Position numbers and translations under genes: made by a program. This document shows positions 8,299-16,326 of a stretch of 64,000 bases of DNA, piece by piece. Position 1 is the stretch's first letter. Every line of letters starts with the position of its first letter. Origin of the DNA: Chloroflexota bacterium. Lineage in GTDB: Bacteria; Chloroflexota; Anaerolineae; UBA4142; SHND01. A model generated the notes under the pieces. It saw only the letters and a list, made by a program, of their open reading frames with translations. It searched no databases and was not told the DNA's origin. Location: assembly GCA_004295045.1 (NCBI GenBank), contig SHND01000058.1, positions 1 to 64,000 on the forward strand. Direction: 5' to 3'.

Positions 8299-8946
8299 AT
8301 GATTCGCCTGCTCATCGCCGACGATCACACTTTGTTCCGCGAAGGCTTACGCGCGATTCTCGGCGCGCAGTCCGATATTGAAATCGTGGGCGAAGCGTCA
8401 AACGGCGCGCAAGCGGTGCAACTCGCGGCGTCGCAATTGCCCGACGTAATTTTGATGGACATTCAAATGCCCGACATGAACGGCATCGCGGCGACGGAAA
8501 AAATTCTCGACGCGAATCCCCACATCGGCATTATTGTTTTGACAATGCTCGAAGATGACGATTCGGTTTTCGCCGCGATGCGCGCGGGCGCGCGGGGATA
8601 TGTGTTGAAAGGGGCGGACAAGGCAGAGATGCTGCGCGCGATACACGCGGTTGCGAATGGTGAGGCATTGTTCGGCGCGGCGATTGCAAAACGCGTGATA
8701 AATTTTTTTCAAGACACGCGCGCCTTGAAAAAATTCGCGCCGCCGCGCGCGTTTCCCGATTTGACCGAGCGCGAAGTGGAGGTGTTGGACTTGATTGCGC
8801 GCGGATTCAATAACGCCGAGATTGCAGAAAAATTATTTCTCAGTCCAAAAACGGTTAGCAATCACATTTCGAATATTTTCAACAAGTTACAAGTCGCTGA
8901 CCGCGCGCAAGCGATTGTGCGGGCGCGGCAGGCGGGGTTGGGGTAA
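8299..8946 (+). CDS. NarL/FixJ-type response regulator
   Basis: 215 residues. The receiver domain (1-120) has acidic residues in IADDHTLFREG, the phospho-acceptor in LMDIQMPDMNG (Asp near 54), Thr in VLTMLEDDD, and Lys in YVLKGADK. A LuxR-type helix-turn-helix at about 150-212 reads LTEREVEVLDLIARGFNN and SPKTVSNHISNIFNKL. It is the cognate transcription factor for the kinase just upstream. Targets are not visible from sequence. The gene faces the convergent NUDIX gene across 34 bases. Confidence 0.95.
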   Translation: MIRLLIADDHTLFREGLRAILGAQSDIEIVGEASNGAQAVQLAASQLPDVILMDIQMPDMNGIAATEKILDANPHIGIIVLTMLEDDDSVFAAMRAGARGYVLKGADKAEMLRAIHAVANGEALFGAAIAKRVINFFQDTRALKKFAPPRAFPDLTEREVEVLDLIARGFNNAEIAEKLFLSPKTVSNHISNIFNKLQVADRAQAIVRARQAGLG

Positions 8947-8980
8947 AAAACATCACAGTAACTCCGTTGCAGCGACGTTT

Positions 8981-9505
8981 TTAACCTGAGTTTCTCTTGT
9001 TCCAAATATCCAGCGCTTCGCGATGCGTTTCAAACGCAAGCGGAAAATCCAACGCGCGTTCGCATGTCACCCATTCCGCGTTCGTGGAATCGCTGGCAAC
9101 TTGCAATTCACCGCGCGCGACGCGCGTTTCATACACAATCGCCACGCCCGCGATCTTTTTTGCGTCGTTGAAAAAAGACCACACGCCGACCAATTCCCCG
9201 ATTTCGATTTCATAGCCCGTCTCTTCCAAAATTTCGCGCGTCAACGCGTCGTGTACCGTTTCGCCCATTTCCACAAAACCGCCGGGTAGTCCCCACAATC
9301 CTTTGCCCGGATTTTCGCCGCGCTGCACCAGTAAAAGTTTTTCGTCCGCGTCGCGCGTCACAATCGCCACCGCCGCGACTTGGGGCGCAAAATAATGCAC
9401 GTAGCCGCAGCGCGGACAAACCGGACGCAAGCGTTCCGATTCCTCGCGCAATTCCATCGCGTGTCCGCAGCGCGTGCAAAATTTTATTGTTTCGAGAGGT
9501 AACAT
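8981..9505 (-). CDS. NUDIX hydrolase with N-terminal zinc ribbon
   Basis: 174 residues. The N-terminus has a four-Cys zinc ribbon (CTRCG and CPRCGY near residues 9-33). A NUDIX domain follows, with the box GGFVEMGETVHDALTREI then LEETGYE. The combination resembles NudC-like or general ADP-ribose/NTP pyrophosphatases that cleave nucleoside diphosphates linked to another moiety. Substrate cannot be predicted. It starts just beyond a terminator of the upstream CoxG gene and no clear ribosome site is visible, so it may have its own weak promoter. It is the last gene of the long minus-strand run. Confidence 0.88.
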   Translation of the reverse strand: MLPLETIKFCTRCGHAMELREESERLRPVCPRCGYVHYFAPQVAAVAIVTRDADEKLLLVQRGENPGKGLWGLPGGFVEMGETVHDALTREILEETGYEIEIGELVGVWSFFNDAKKIAGVAIVYETRVARGELQVASDSTNAEWVTCERALDFPLAFETHREALDIWNKRNSG

Positions 9506-9510
9506 ATCAA

Positions 9511-9548
9511 AAATAAAAAACGGACGACGAATTTTTTTCCGTCGCCCG
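9511..9548 (-). terminator. Rho-independent terminator after coxG (minus strand)
   Basis: On the minus strand, GGGCGAC (9547-9541) pairs with GTCGTCC (9528-9522) with one G-U pair, around an A-rich loop. This is followed by GTTTTTTATTTTT. Confidence 0.7.
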
Positions 9549-9573
9549 CCCTTTCATTCGTTCTTTGCCATTT

Positions 9574-10167
9574 TTACTGGGGCCAGCTTTGTACCGCCAG
9601 AATCACCACCAACGCGATAATGCTCGCCAAAATGACAAACAGCACCAACGCCTGGAAGGCAACACCGTACGGCGGCGGCGCTTCCACCACGACAGGCACA
9701 GCGGCGACGCGCGCTTCAATTTCACTTGCAAAAATTTTCGCGCCTTGATCAATAAACGATTTGCCAACCGTGTCCACGAGCCGCTGTCCCAAACTCGCCA
9801 GCGGTCCATTGAGATTGCCGATGCCCGCGTATGTCATTTCGGTCACGCCTTCGGCTTCGGTCAAATCCAATGTCACATCGCCGCTCGTAAAATTCCCCCC
9901 CCCCTTGCCTTCACCTTTGATTTTGACATGCGTCGGCGGAATTTTTTCCAACACGGTGATTTTGCCATCGTACTTGCCTTTGATGGCGGCAACGCCCACC
10001 GTCGCGGTGAGTTCATACAAAAGTTCATCGGTCTGTTCCAAGCGTTCGAGCGTTATGCCGGGAACGCGCCCGATGACACTTTTCATTGTTTCGACATCAA
10101 AAATGCTTTCCCACACTTGGTCACGCGGCGCATGAACATCCACCTTACCACCGACATTGATTGGCAT
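9574..10167 (-). CDS. coxG: CoxG-like (SRPBCC fold) protein with C-terminal membrane anchor
   Basis: 197 residues. Residues 1-150 match the CoxG/START-like fold: VHAPRDQVWESIFD, GRVPGI, then GEGKGGGNFTSGDVTL and GLGQ-type helices. The last 25 residues form one hydrophobic helix, so it should sit at the membrane. CoxG proteins are membrane-recruiting or maturation partners of molybdenum hydroxylases of the CO dehydrogenase/xanthine oxidase family. No coxMSL or coxDEF genes are nearby, but a xanthine dehydrogenase of the same superfamily lies 19 kb away on the same strand. A GGAGG ribosome site precedes the start. The Gly-Gly-Gly stretch is encoded by ten consecutive G on the coding strand, a slippage-prone run. 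Confidence 0.8.
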   Translation of the reverse strand: MPINVGGKVDVHAPRDQVWESIFDVETMKSVIGRVPGITLERLEQTDELLYELTATVGVAAIKGKYDGKITVLEKIPPTHVKIKGEGKGGGNFTSGDVTLDLTEAEGVTEMTYAGIGNLNGPLASLGQRLVDTVGKSFIDQGAKIFASEIEARVAAVPVVVEAPPPYGVAFQALVLFVILASIIALVVILAVQSWPQ

Positions 10168-10211
10168 AAAAATTTCCTCCGAAGCGTTTTGGACGATTCG
10201 ATCTCGCAGCG

Positions 10212-10217
10212 ATTATA
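10212..10217 (-). promoter_or_regulatory. Candidate -10 element of coxG
   Basis: The minus strand reads GAGTATAATCG here, a perfect TATAAT about 45 bases before the coxG start. No good -35 is present at the usual distance, so the call is weak. Confidence 0.4.
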
Positions 10218-10249
10218 CTCGGAATTGTTACGAAATAGTAGGCAAACAA

Positions 10250-10714
10250 TTATTCATTTCCATACCAGACGACCTTGAAGCGTTCGCACACGACGGGCAT
10301 GTGTTCGCTCGCCTCGCGCCCAATCGCTTCGCAACGCCGCGAAAAATAATCCCAATGCGCGTCGCGCCAATACTGTAAGGAACGGTCCCCTTCGCCTTCC
10401 GCATATGCTTGTTCCTCATCCACCAAATTGTACGGTTCGATGTACACACGCGTCGTTTCGATAATACACATTGGCTCTTCGTCGCCATCCAAAATGATCG
10501 AATGTTCACCAGCGCGCGGCAGTGGTTCGCCGTCGAAATCATATTCCCACGCCAGCGACGCGGTGCCCGTCTTGATGTCATCTAAAACCAGCTTGCCCAA
10601 TTCATTCGCCATTTCGGGCGTATCGCCAAAACTCCATGCGGTGTACTCTTCGGGATGCGGCTCATCATCCGTCAACGAACCCAAATACTCGCTCCAAAAA
10701 TCTTGAACGCTCAC
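10250..10714 (-). CDS. ASCH domain protein (YhfF-like)
   Basis: 154 residues. It begins with GTG at 10714, and the GTGA overlap with the upstream stop codon decides the start. Features of the ASCH (PUA-like beta-barrel) family are present: FGDTPEMANELGKLVLDDIKTGTASL (positions about 29-54) and a C-terminal CERFKVVW strand. ASCH proteins bind RNA, and some are amidohydrolases on modified cytidines. The precise role is unknown. It is co-translated with the upstream Gfo/Idh gene. Confidence 0.8.
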   Translation of the reverse strand: MSVQDFWSEYLGSLTDDEPHPEEYTAWSFGDTPEMANELGKLVLDDIKTGTASLAWEYDFDGEPLPRAGEHSIILDGDEEPMCIIETTRVYIEPYNLVDEEQAYAEGEGDRSLQYWRDAHWDYFSRRCEAIGREASEHMPVVCERFKVVWYGNE

Positions 10715-11697
10715 GCTGCCCTCACTTTCATGCCCGCTTTTTCGTAAATGGAATCTATCACGCGCATATTTTTGACGCCTTCCTTTCCGTCCGTGATGTT
10801 TGTGTTTTCGCCGCGCGTCGCCGCAAGAAACGCGCGCAGTTGGAAATTGTACGTCGGTTCGTGCGTGAAACGTTCGCGGCGCGTGCCGCCTTTTGTTTCG
10901 ACGCGAATGCTGTTGAAACGCTGCGGCACAAACGGATTCGTGATTCGCATTTCCCCTCTATCGCCGACGACGCGCGCAGAAATTTTCACAGGCGGAAACG
11001 CCGCGAGCGAGCAGCCCAATTTCGCGCGCACGCCATTTTCAAAAAGCATTTCCGCAAACATCAAGCGGTCAACCTCCGGCGACGCTTTCCGCGCGCGTGC
11101 TGAAAGAATTGTCGGTTCGCATTTCGCAAGCCATCGCAAAAAACTGACGCAGTAGCAGCCCGTATCCATCAACGCGCCGCCCGCGAGTTCGTATTGAAAA
11201 CGAATATCGCGCGGGCGCAAAAAAAGCGGAATAAAAAAATCGGCTTCCAGTTCGCGCACGCTGCCAAGTTCGCCGCTTGAAATAATTTTCTCAACACGAA
11301 GCGCGAGCGGATGATAGCGATAGTGAAACGCCTCCATCAACACGCGCCCCGTTTCCTCGGCAGCGCGCTGCATTTCTTCCGCCTCGCGCGCGTTCGACGC
11401 GATTGGTTTTTCGCACAAGACATGTTTTCCCGCGCGCAACGCTTTGATGGTCCATTCGTGATGCGCCGAATTGGGGAGCGGATTGTAAATTGCGTCAATG
11501 TTCGCGTCATTCACCAGCGCGTCGTAGGAATCGAGAACGCGCGGAATCTTGTGCCGCTGCGCGAACGCATCCGCTTTCTTTTTATCGCGCGCGGCGACGG
11601 CGACAACTTGAACATCCGAAACCACGCGCGCGGGTTTGATGAGCGCTGGTGGCGCGATGCGCGCCGCGCCTAAAATTCCAAAACGGAGCGCGGTCAT
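10711..11697 (-). CDS. Gfo/Idh/MocA family NAD(P)-dependent oxidoreductase
   Basis: 328 residues. An N-terminal Rossmann domain begins FGILGAARIA and contains NPLPNSAHHEW and the family hallmark HVLCEKPIA near residue 95. The C-terminal alpha/beta domain carries GGALMDTGCY. The family oxidises or reduces sugars, inositols or related polyols; the substrate here is not evident. The gene begins one base after the stop of the luciferase-like oxidoreductase and overlaps the ASCH gene by 4 bp, so all three are in one transcript. Confidence 0.9.
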   Translation of the reverse strand: MTALRFGILGAARIAPPALIKPARVVSDVQVVAVAARDKKKADAFAQRHKIPRVLDSYDALVNDANIDAIYNPLPNSAHHEWTIKALRAGKHVLCEKPIASNAREAEEMQRAAEETGRVLMEAFHYRYHPLALRVEKIISSGELGSVRELEADFFIPLFLRPRDIRFQYELAGGALMDTGCYCVSFLRWLAKCEPTILSARARKASPEVDRLMFAEMLFENGVRAKLGCSLAAFPPVKISARVVGDRGEMRITNPFVPQRFNSIRVETKGGTRRERFTHEPTYNFQLRAFLAATRGENTNITDGKEGVKNMRVIDSIYEKAGMKVRAA

Positions 11698-12693
11698 TTA
11701 ATTTTGCGCGAACGTATCAATCATCAATTTCACATCGTCCGCCATCGGATACAAAATCGGACAAGTGCAGCCGTTGCGATTGTATTCTTCGACCTTTTTG
11801 CGAACTTCGTCGGGCGTGCCGCTCGCGGAAATGCGTTCAATCAATTCGTCGGGAACAAACTGCATCGCTTCGTGAATTTGTTCGCGCGTCGCGGGCCAGC
11901 CGAGAATGCTTTGAATTTTTTTCACCGTCTCTTCGGGCGTGCCGCTCGCTTTGGCAATGTGCGGCTGCTGCGCAAGATATTGCGTCAGCAATTCCTTTGC
12001 CGCCTGCACCGCCTTTTTGTGGTCATGGTCAACCGAGCAGACGACGAGCTGCGGACGGTCAATCGCGTCAATCGAACGTCCCGCTTTTTTCGCGCCCTTT
12101 TCGAGCAAATCCATCGCTTTCAAATTGTATTCAGGCGGCACGCAATAATTCAACACGCAGCCATCGGCGATTTCGCCCGTCATTTCCATCATCGCGTCGC
12201 CCGTCGCGCCAATATAAATCGGCACGTTACGCGGTTCGCGGCGCCCATGCACCACGTCCAATTCGATGCCATCCACGTGATGAAATTCGCCATGAAACGT
12301 GACGCGTTCCATATTCAATAATTTTTTCATTACCATAATTGTTTCGCGCATCGCGAGCAGTGGTTTGCGGCGTTCGATGCCGACATTTTTCGCGAGCGGG
12401 TCCCACCACGCGCCGATGCCGCAAATAATTCGATTCGGCGCGAGGTCGTCGAGGGTGAGAAACGTCGCGGCGAGCAAGCCGATGTTGCGCGTCCAGTTGT
12501 TGATGACGCCGCTGCCGATTTTTAATTTCGTCGTGACTGCCGCGAACGCCGCCATCGGCACAATCGCGTCGCGCACGAGCCGCGATTCCGCTTGCCACAC
12601 CGCTTCAAAACCGCGCTGTTCGGCGTACTGCGCGTATGCCATGCCTTCGCGGATTTCATGTTTGTCTTGAAGATAAAGCGCTACACGGGACAT
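11698..12693 (-). CDS. LLM-class (luciferase-like) F420-dependent oxidoreductase
   Basis: 331 residues. A TIM-barrel flavin/F420 protein of the luciferase-like family, close in type to 5,10-methylenetetrahydromethanopterin reductase: AQYAEQRGFEAVWQAES, KIGSGVINNWTRN, GIGAWWDPLAKNVG, and VPIYIGATGDAM near residue 165. An AAGGAGG ribosome site precedes the start. It lies immediately downstream of cofC in an F420 biosynthesis cassette, which supports use of F420 rather than FMN. Substrate unknown. Confidence 0.88.
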   Translation of the reverse strand: MSRVALYLQDKHEIREGMAYAQYAEQRGFEAVWQAESRLVRDAIVPMAAFAAVTTKLKIGSGVINNWTRNIGLLAATFLTLDDLAPNRIICGIGAWWDPLAKNVGIERRKPLLAMRETIMVMKKLLNMERVTFHGEFHHVDGIELDVVHGRREPRNVPIYIGATGDAMMEMTGEIADGCVLNYCVPPEYNLKAMDLLEKGAKKAGRSIDAIDRPQLVVCSVDHDHKKAVQAAKELLTQYLAQQPHIAKASGTPEETVKKIQSILGWPATREQIHEAMQFVPDELIERISASGTPDEVRKKVEEYNRNGCTCPILYPMADDVKLMIDTFAQN

Positions 12694-12717
12694 AGAACCT
12701 CCTTGACATTGGAGACT

Positions 12718-12815
12718 GGAGATTAGAGATTGGGTGATTAGGTGATTAGGTGATTAGGTGATTGAGTGATTTTTGATTTTTGATTTTTGATTTTTGATTT
12801 CTGATTGATGATTGA
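12718..12815. repeat. Short tandem repeat block overlapping the 3' end of cofC
   Basis: Four copies of an 8-bp GGTGATTA unit, then four to five copies of a 7-bp TTTTTGA unit, then GATTGAT units. The second half is translated as the tail of CofC. Confidence 0.85.
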
Positions 12816-13404
12816 TGATTTTCGCAGTAAGCAAATCTTCGGGTACATCCAAATCGAATGTTACATTGTCAGATTCATACGTTGCTACCTGATACCTGCT
12901 ACCTGATACCTGTGCCATGTGCGCGCTAAAACTATTGTCGCCAAATTGAAAAATAAAATCATGCGTGGGATTCAACAATAGCGCGTTCGTGCCGCCATCG
13001 CGCGCGGCGGGCGCGATCACAACGCGTGGCGCGGGTTCGCCCAGCGCGATGATGTTTTCAATATCGCGTACGCGCAGTTTTGGCAAATCGGCTGGGACAA
13101 TCAACAACGCGCGCGCGCCATTCGCCACACACACGCGGCGCGCTTGGTCTAACGCATCGTTCAAATGCGCGTGCGTTTCCAAAATACTCCACGCGCCAAA
13201 TTTTCGCGCGATTTTCAAAACCTTTTCATCGCGCGAAATCACCATCACCCGCGTTATGCCGCGTGCGCGCGCAAGTTTCAAAAGCGTGCGCTCCAACAGT
13301 TTGCGCGTCAGCGCGACGCGTTCGTTTTCAGCCAAAACTCCCGCCAACCGCGATTTACTTTCCGCCAACGGTTTTACGGGAACGATAGCGATGAGAGGAT
13401 CCAT
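12754..13404 (-). CDS. cofC: 2-phospho-L-lactate (or phosphoenolpyruvate) guanylyltransferase, F420 biosynthesis
   Basis: 216 residues. Nucleotidyltransferase motifs: IVPVKPLAESKSRLAGVL at the N-terminus, VISRDEKVLKIA, ALLIVPADLPKL near residue 105, and GGTNALLLNP. CofC/FbiD activates 2-phospho-L-lactate or phosphoenolpyruvate with GTP, the first F420-specific step. cofD follows the same strand immediately upstream, and the F420 set continues with cofE and the NADP oxidoreductase. The last 22 residues (Lys/Asn/Ser-rich) and the stop codon are encoded by TTTTTGA-type tandem repeats, so the natural C-terminus was probably replaced. Confidence 0.92.
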   Translation of the reverse strand: MDPLIAIVPVKPLAESKSRLAGVLAENERVALTRKLLERTLLKLARARGITRVMVISRDEKVLKIARKFGAWSILETHAHLNDALDQARRVCVANGARALLIVPADLPKLRVRDIENIIALGEPAPRVVIAPAARDGGTNALLLNPTHDFIFQFGDNSFSAHMAQVSGSRYQVATYESDNVTFDLDVPEDLLTAKIINHQSEIKNQKSKIKNHSIT

Positions 13405-13425
13405 TTTTGAGATTTATGATTGATG

Positions 13426-13492
13426 ATTTGTGATTGATGATTTTAACCGCCCAATCACCCAATCACCTTTTCACCTCGTCACCCACTCACTG
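13426..13492. repeat. Short tandem repeat block between cofD and cofC
   Basis: Imperfect 7-8 bp units (TGATTGA, then CCAATCAC, then TCACCTCG-type) fill the gap and run into the last codons of cofD. Confidence 0.7.
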
Positions 13493-14397
13493 ATTTCGCG
13501 CGCCAATCTCTCCCGCCCAATTTCATCGCGCATCACCGTATCCGTCACCCATACTCTCATTCCCAAGTCTTTGATGCTGCGCGCTTGCGCTTCGTCAATG
13601 CGGTCGAGAACGAAACGGTCAACCGTGCCGCGCAATAATTTTGCGACTTGGTATGCGGACGCCTCCATGCCGAGTTCTTGGAACATTTTCGCGGCGGGAC
13701 CTTTGAGCGCTTCGCCGCCAACAATTGGCGAGACCGCGATTTTTGGCACGCGCGTTTTTTGAATCAACTCACGCATTCCTTTTACGCTCAAAATCGGTTC
13801 GATGCTGACGAATGGATTGGAGGGGCAAAAAATAAGCGCGTCGGCATTTTGAAACGCGTTTGTGATTTCAGGCGTCACGCGCGCTTTTTCGATGCCGTGA
13901 AAGCGGTACGATTTCAAGACGGGCTGCCAACGGCGATGCACAAAGTATTCTTGGAACGCGAGTTCGCCCGCGTTCGTGTTCACAATCGTCGCAACAGCTT
14001 CGTTGCACATCGGCAAAATGTTCGCGCGCACATTCAACGCCCGCGCCAAATGTTGCGTCGTCTGCGTCAGTGTGTAGCCGCCGCGCAGCATTTGCGTTCG
14101 CAAGAGATGTGTCGCCAAATCGCGGTCGCCGAGTCGAAACCAATCTTCGCCGCCGTACTGTGAAAGCATGTCGAGATTGTTGTACGTATCGCCTTCGATG
14201 CCCCAACCGTTCGCGCGGTTCGCGATGCCCGCGAGCGTGTACATCACCGTATCCAAATCGGGTGCGATGTATAAATCGTGCAACTGAAAATCATCGCCCG
14301 TGTTGACGATGACCGTTAAATTTTCGCCGACGACGCGCTGCAACCCATCCGCCAATTTCGCGCCGCCGACACCGCCTGCTAATGCAACAATGTTCAT
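13471..14397 (-). CDS. cofD: 2-phospho-L-lactate transferase, F420 biosynthesis
   Basis: 308 residues. N-terminal ALAGGVGGAKLADGL is the family nucleotide/Fo-binding motif, followed by IVNTGDDFQLHDLYIAPDLD near residue 32-51, SNPFVSIEPIL, and VSPIVGGEALKGPAAKM. The enzyme joins the guanylylated phospholactate (or enolpyruvyl equivalent) to the deazaflavin Fo, giving F420-0 or dehydro-F420-0. Length is normal for the family. The gene lies between the nitroreductase and cofC in an all-minus F420 cassette. Confidence 0.95.
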   Translation of the reverse strand: MNIVALAGGVGGAKLADGLQRVVGENLTVIVNTGDDFQLHDLYIAPDLDTVMYTLAGIANRANGWGIEGDTYNNLDMLSQYGGEDWFRLGDRDLATHLLRTQMLRGGYTLTQTTQHLARALNVRANILPMCNEAVATIVNTNAGELAFQEYFVHRRWQPVLKSYRFHGIEKARVTPEITNAFQNADALIFCPSNPFVSIEPILSVKGMRELIQKTRVPKIAVSPIVGGEALKGPAAKMFQELGMEASAYQVAKLLRGTVDRFVLDRIDEAQARSIKDLGMRVWVTDTVMRDEIGRERLAREISEWVTR

Positions 14398-14407
14398 AGA
14401 ATTTCTG

Positions 14408-14785
14408 CTATCTGGAAATTGACAATCCGCCAGTAACCAATCCCAAAGTCAAAAAGAAAATCGCAACAGCCAACGCTATCCAGAGAAAACAGCCGGTCAG
14501 TCGGTACGACCAGATTAATTTCGGAAATTCTTCAGGATACTCAACGCCGCGCTTTATAAAATGACTCCATGAATCAATCATCAAGAAAAACCAAAGGCGG
14601 TTCACAGTACGATCAATTTCAACGTTAGACATATCGTCCCAATTTTTATAATACTTACGATAGTTTCGTGCCTGATGTCTGACAAGAATTTCGGGTCTAA
14701 ATGCGAAGAGGAAAGCGATGATCGCACACAATCCGTAACCCAAAATCATCACCACAATCCAAAAAACAAGGTTGGACTCTCCCAT
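14408..14785 (-). CDS. Small two-helix membrane protein, unknown
   Basis: 125 residues from the ATG at 14785, which has a GGAGGAATTTG ribosome site. Two or three hydrophobic segments (residues about 8-28 and 95-120) flank a charged, aromatic-rich middle (NYRKYYKNWDDMS). Composition is more A/T-rich than the neighbours and lacks their CGCG bias, hinting at a different origin. It interrupts the F420 cassette between the nitroreductase and cofD. No function recognised. Confidence 0.65.
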   Translation of the reverse strand: MGESNLVFWIVVMILGYGLCAIIAFLFAFRPEILVRHQARNYRKYYKNWDDMSNVEIDRTVNRLWFFLMIDSWSHFIKRGVEYPEEFPKLIWSYRLTGCFLWIALAVAIFFLTLGLVTGGLSISR

Positions 14786-14822
14786 CAAATTCCTCCTATA
14801 ACGCCAATTAAAACATTAACTC

Positions 14823-15437
14823 TTATCCGCGTTCATCCGCGTCCAAAAATTTAACGCGCGAATCAAATGCCGCACGCTCTTTCACTCGCACTTCCGCCGC
14901 ATAACCCAACGTAATCAACGCTTGCGGTTCCCAATCCGCATCCAATTTCAAAACCTCGCGCACGGTATCCGCCACAAACAACGGCGCGCACATCCAACAC
15001 GTTCCCAAACCCAACGCGTGCGCGGCAAGCAAAAGATTTTGGATCGCCATCGCCACCGATTGGATGGTCATCACAAATTCCGCTTTTTTGCGCCGCGTGT
15101 CGTGATACACATCCATATCGCGCGTCGTCATGCACGCGATGATTACGACCGGCGCGCCGGTGATGCGCCGATACGAACGCATTGTATCTTGCTCAATCAA
15201 GTCGCGCGCGACGCCATCGCGTTCCAAATCCGCGCGCAATTTTTCGCCCATCGCCGCCGCGAGCGCGTGTTTAGTGTTCGCGTGTTCGATGATGGCAAAC
15301 CGCCACGGCTGCCGATTGTGCGCGGACGGCGCCCAGCGCGCAGCATCCAAAATTTTTTCAACCAATTCGCGCGATACAGGTTTATCTAAATATCGCCGAA
15401 TCGAACGCCGCGAATAAATTGTTTCAAAAATGTCCAT
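14823..15437 (-). CDS. Nitroreductase-family FMN enzyme, FbiB C-terminal-domain-like
   Basis: 204 residues. Nitroreductase fold with FETIYSRRSIRRYLDKPVS at the start, WAPSAHNRQPWRFAI, IQNLLLAAHALGLGTCWM near residue 140, and ITLGYAAEV. In mycobacteria the FbiB C-terminal domain of this fold reduces dehydro-F420-0 with FMN; here an equivalent domain stands alone next to cofE, which is the other half of FbiB. The role in F420 maturation is therefore inferred from context. The last codons overlap a degenerate CCGCG repeat like family B. Confidence 0.8.
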   Translation of the reverse strand: MDIFETIYSRRSIRRYLDKPVSRELVEKILDAARWAPSAHNRQPWRFAIIEHANTKHALAAAMGEKLRADLERDGVARDLIEQDTMRSYRRITGAPVVIIACMTTRDMDVYHDTRRKKAEFVMTIQSVAMAIQNLLLAAHALGLGTCWMCAPLFVADTVREVLKLDADWEPQALITLGYAAEVRVKERAAFDSRVKFLDADERG

Positions 15438-15447
15438 CACCAGAGAT

Positions 15448-15473
15448 GGGCAGGCACAAGGGGCTGCCCCTAC
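15448..15473. repeat. Small GC-rich inverted repeat between cofE and the nitroreductase gene
   Basis: GGGCAG (15448-15453) and CTGCCC (15464-15469) form a hairpin ending in CCCCTAC. The look (a GTAGGGGC-type end) is that of a dispersed intergenic repeat. Confidence 0.55.
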
Positions 15474-15504
15474 TATCGCACTATCTCACAAACACCCTAT
15501 TGCA

Positions 15505-16266
15505 CTACGGAAACAAATCCATCTCTTTCGGGCGCACCAAATCGCGCGCGCTCCCATTATTTCCAAACCACGTCGCGCCGCGCACATGCACAATCGGCGT
15601 ACCTTCGCGCGCTTGCCCAAACAAAAGCGTCGCGGCGGACGCAAGCATATCCGCCAAACCGATGTCCGTATATTTTAATTCGTAGCCAAACAAATCCTTT
15701 CGCCCGCGCCAATCTTCCAGCGCCGGTATTCCAGCACACCCAATCGCAATCCCAATCGTCCCCAACCGATGCGGACGCCCGTGCGAATCCGCAATCACAA
15801 TGGCAACCTGTTTTCCTGTTTCCCTTTCCACCTGTTCCCGTGTATGTTCCGCCGTCGCGTCAGGGTCACGCGGTAATAGCAAAACAAAATCCTCCGCGCC
15901 TTCTTGCACGTTCGAGTGGTCAATCCCCGCGTTCGCGCTGACGAATCCCAAACGATGCCGCGTCACAATCAAACCCTTGCGCGCGCGCACCACTTCGGAC
16001 GATTCTTGCAGCATCAATTCAATCTCGCGCGCGTCCTTGTCCGTTTCTTGCGCGAGTTCCAACGCGCGTTTACTCGGCGTCACGTCATTCAATCGCGCCA
16101 CGCGTCCTTCCGCTTTGGAAATAATCTTTGACGCAATGACAATCACATCGCCCTCGCGCAATTCAATTTCCGCGTCGCGCAAGCCATTCAAAATAATTCG
16201 CGCAATATCATCGCCATTTTTTACAAGCGGAATATTCGGCAAGGTTGTAAGAACGAGTTGGCTCAT
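15505..16266 (-). CDS. cofE: Coenzyme F420-0:L-glutamate ligase
   Basis: 253 residues. It contains LREGDVIVIASKIISKAEG, IVTRHRLGFVSANAGIDHSN near residue 105-120, VIADSHGRPHRLG, and a C-terminal VRGATWFGNNGSARDLVRP, all hallmarks of CofE. The enzyme adds glutamates to F420-0 using GTP. In this genome it is separate from the nitroreductase half found fused in mycobacterial FbiB. The segment REQVERETGKQVAIV is encoded by CCTGTTTTCCTGTTTCCC-like units that resemble nearby intergenic repeats. Confidence 0.95.
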   Translation of the reverse strand: MSQLVLTTLPNIPLVKNGDDIARIILNGLRDAEIELREGDVIVIASKIISKAEGRVARLNDVTPSKRALELAQETDKDAREIELMLQESSEVVRARKGLIVTRHRLGFVSANAGIDHSNVQEGAEDFVLLLPRDPDATAEHTREQVERETGKQVAIVIADSHGRPHRLGTIGIAIGCAGIPALEDWRGRKDLFGYELKYTDIGLADMLASAATLLFGQAREGTPIVHVRGATWFGNNGSARDLVRPKEMDLFP

Positions 16267-16279
16267 ACCATTGACCCGA

Positions 16280-16326
16280 CACTATCGCACGACCGCGCGA
16301 TCACACTATCGCACTATCGCACTATC
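16280..16326. repeat. CACTATCG tandem repeats between F420:NADP oxidoreductase gene and cofE
   Basis: 8-bp CACTATCG units, four or more copies with one interruption, running into the stop region of the downstream gene. Confidence 0.75.

Noticed and set aside
9895..9904. Frameshift in coxG at the ten-base homopolymer
   Set aside because: The frame is intact across the run and the domain continues normally; it is only a potential slippage site.
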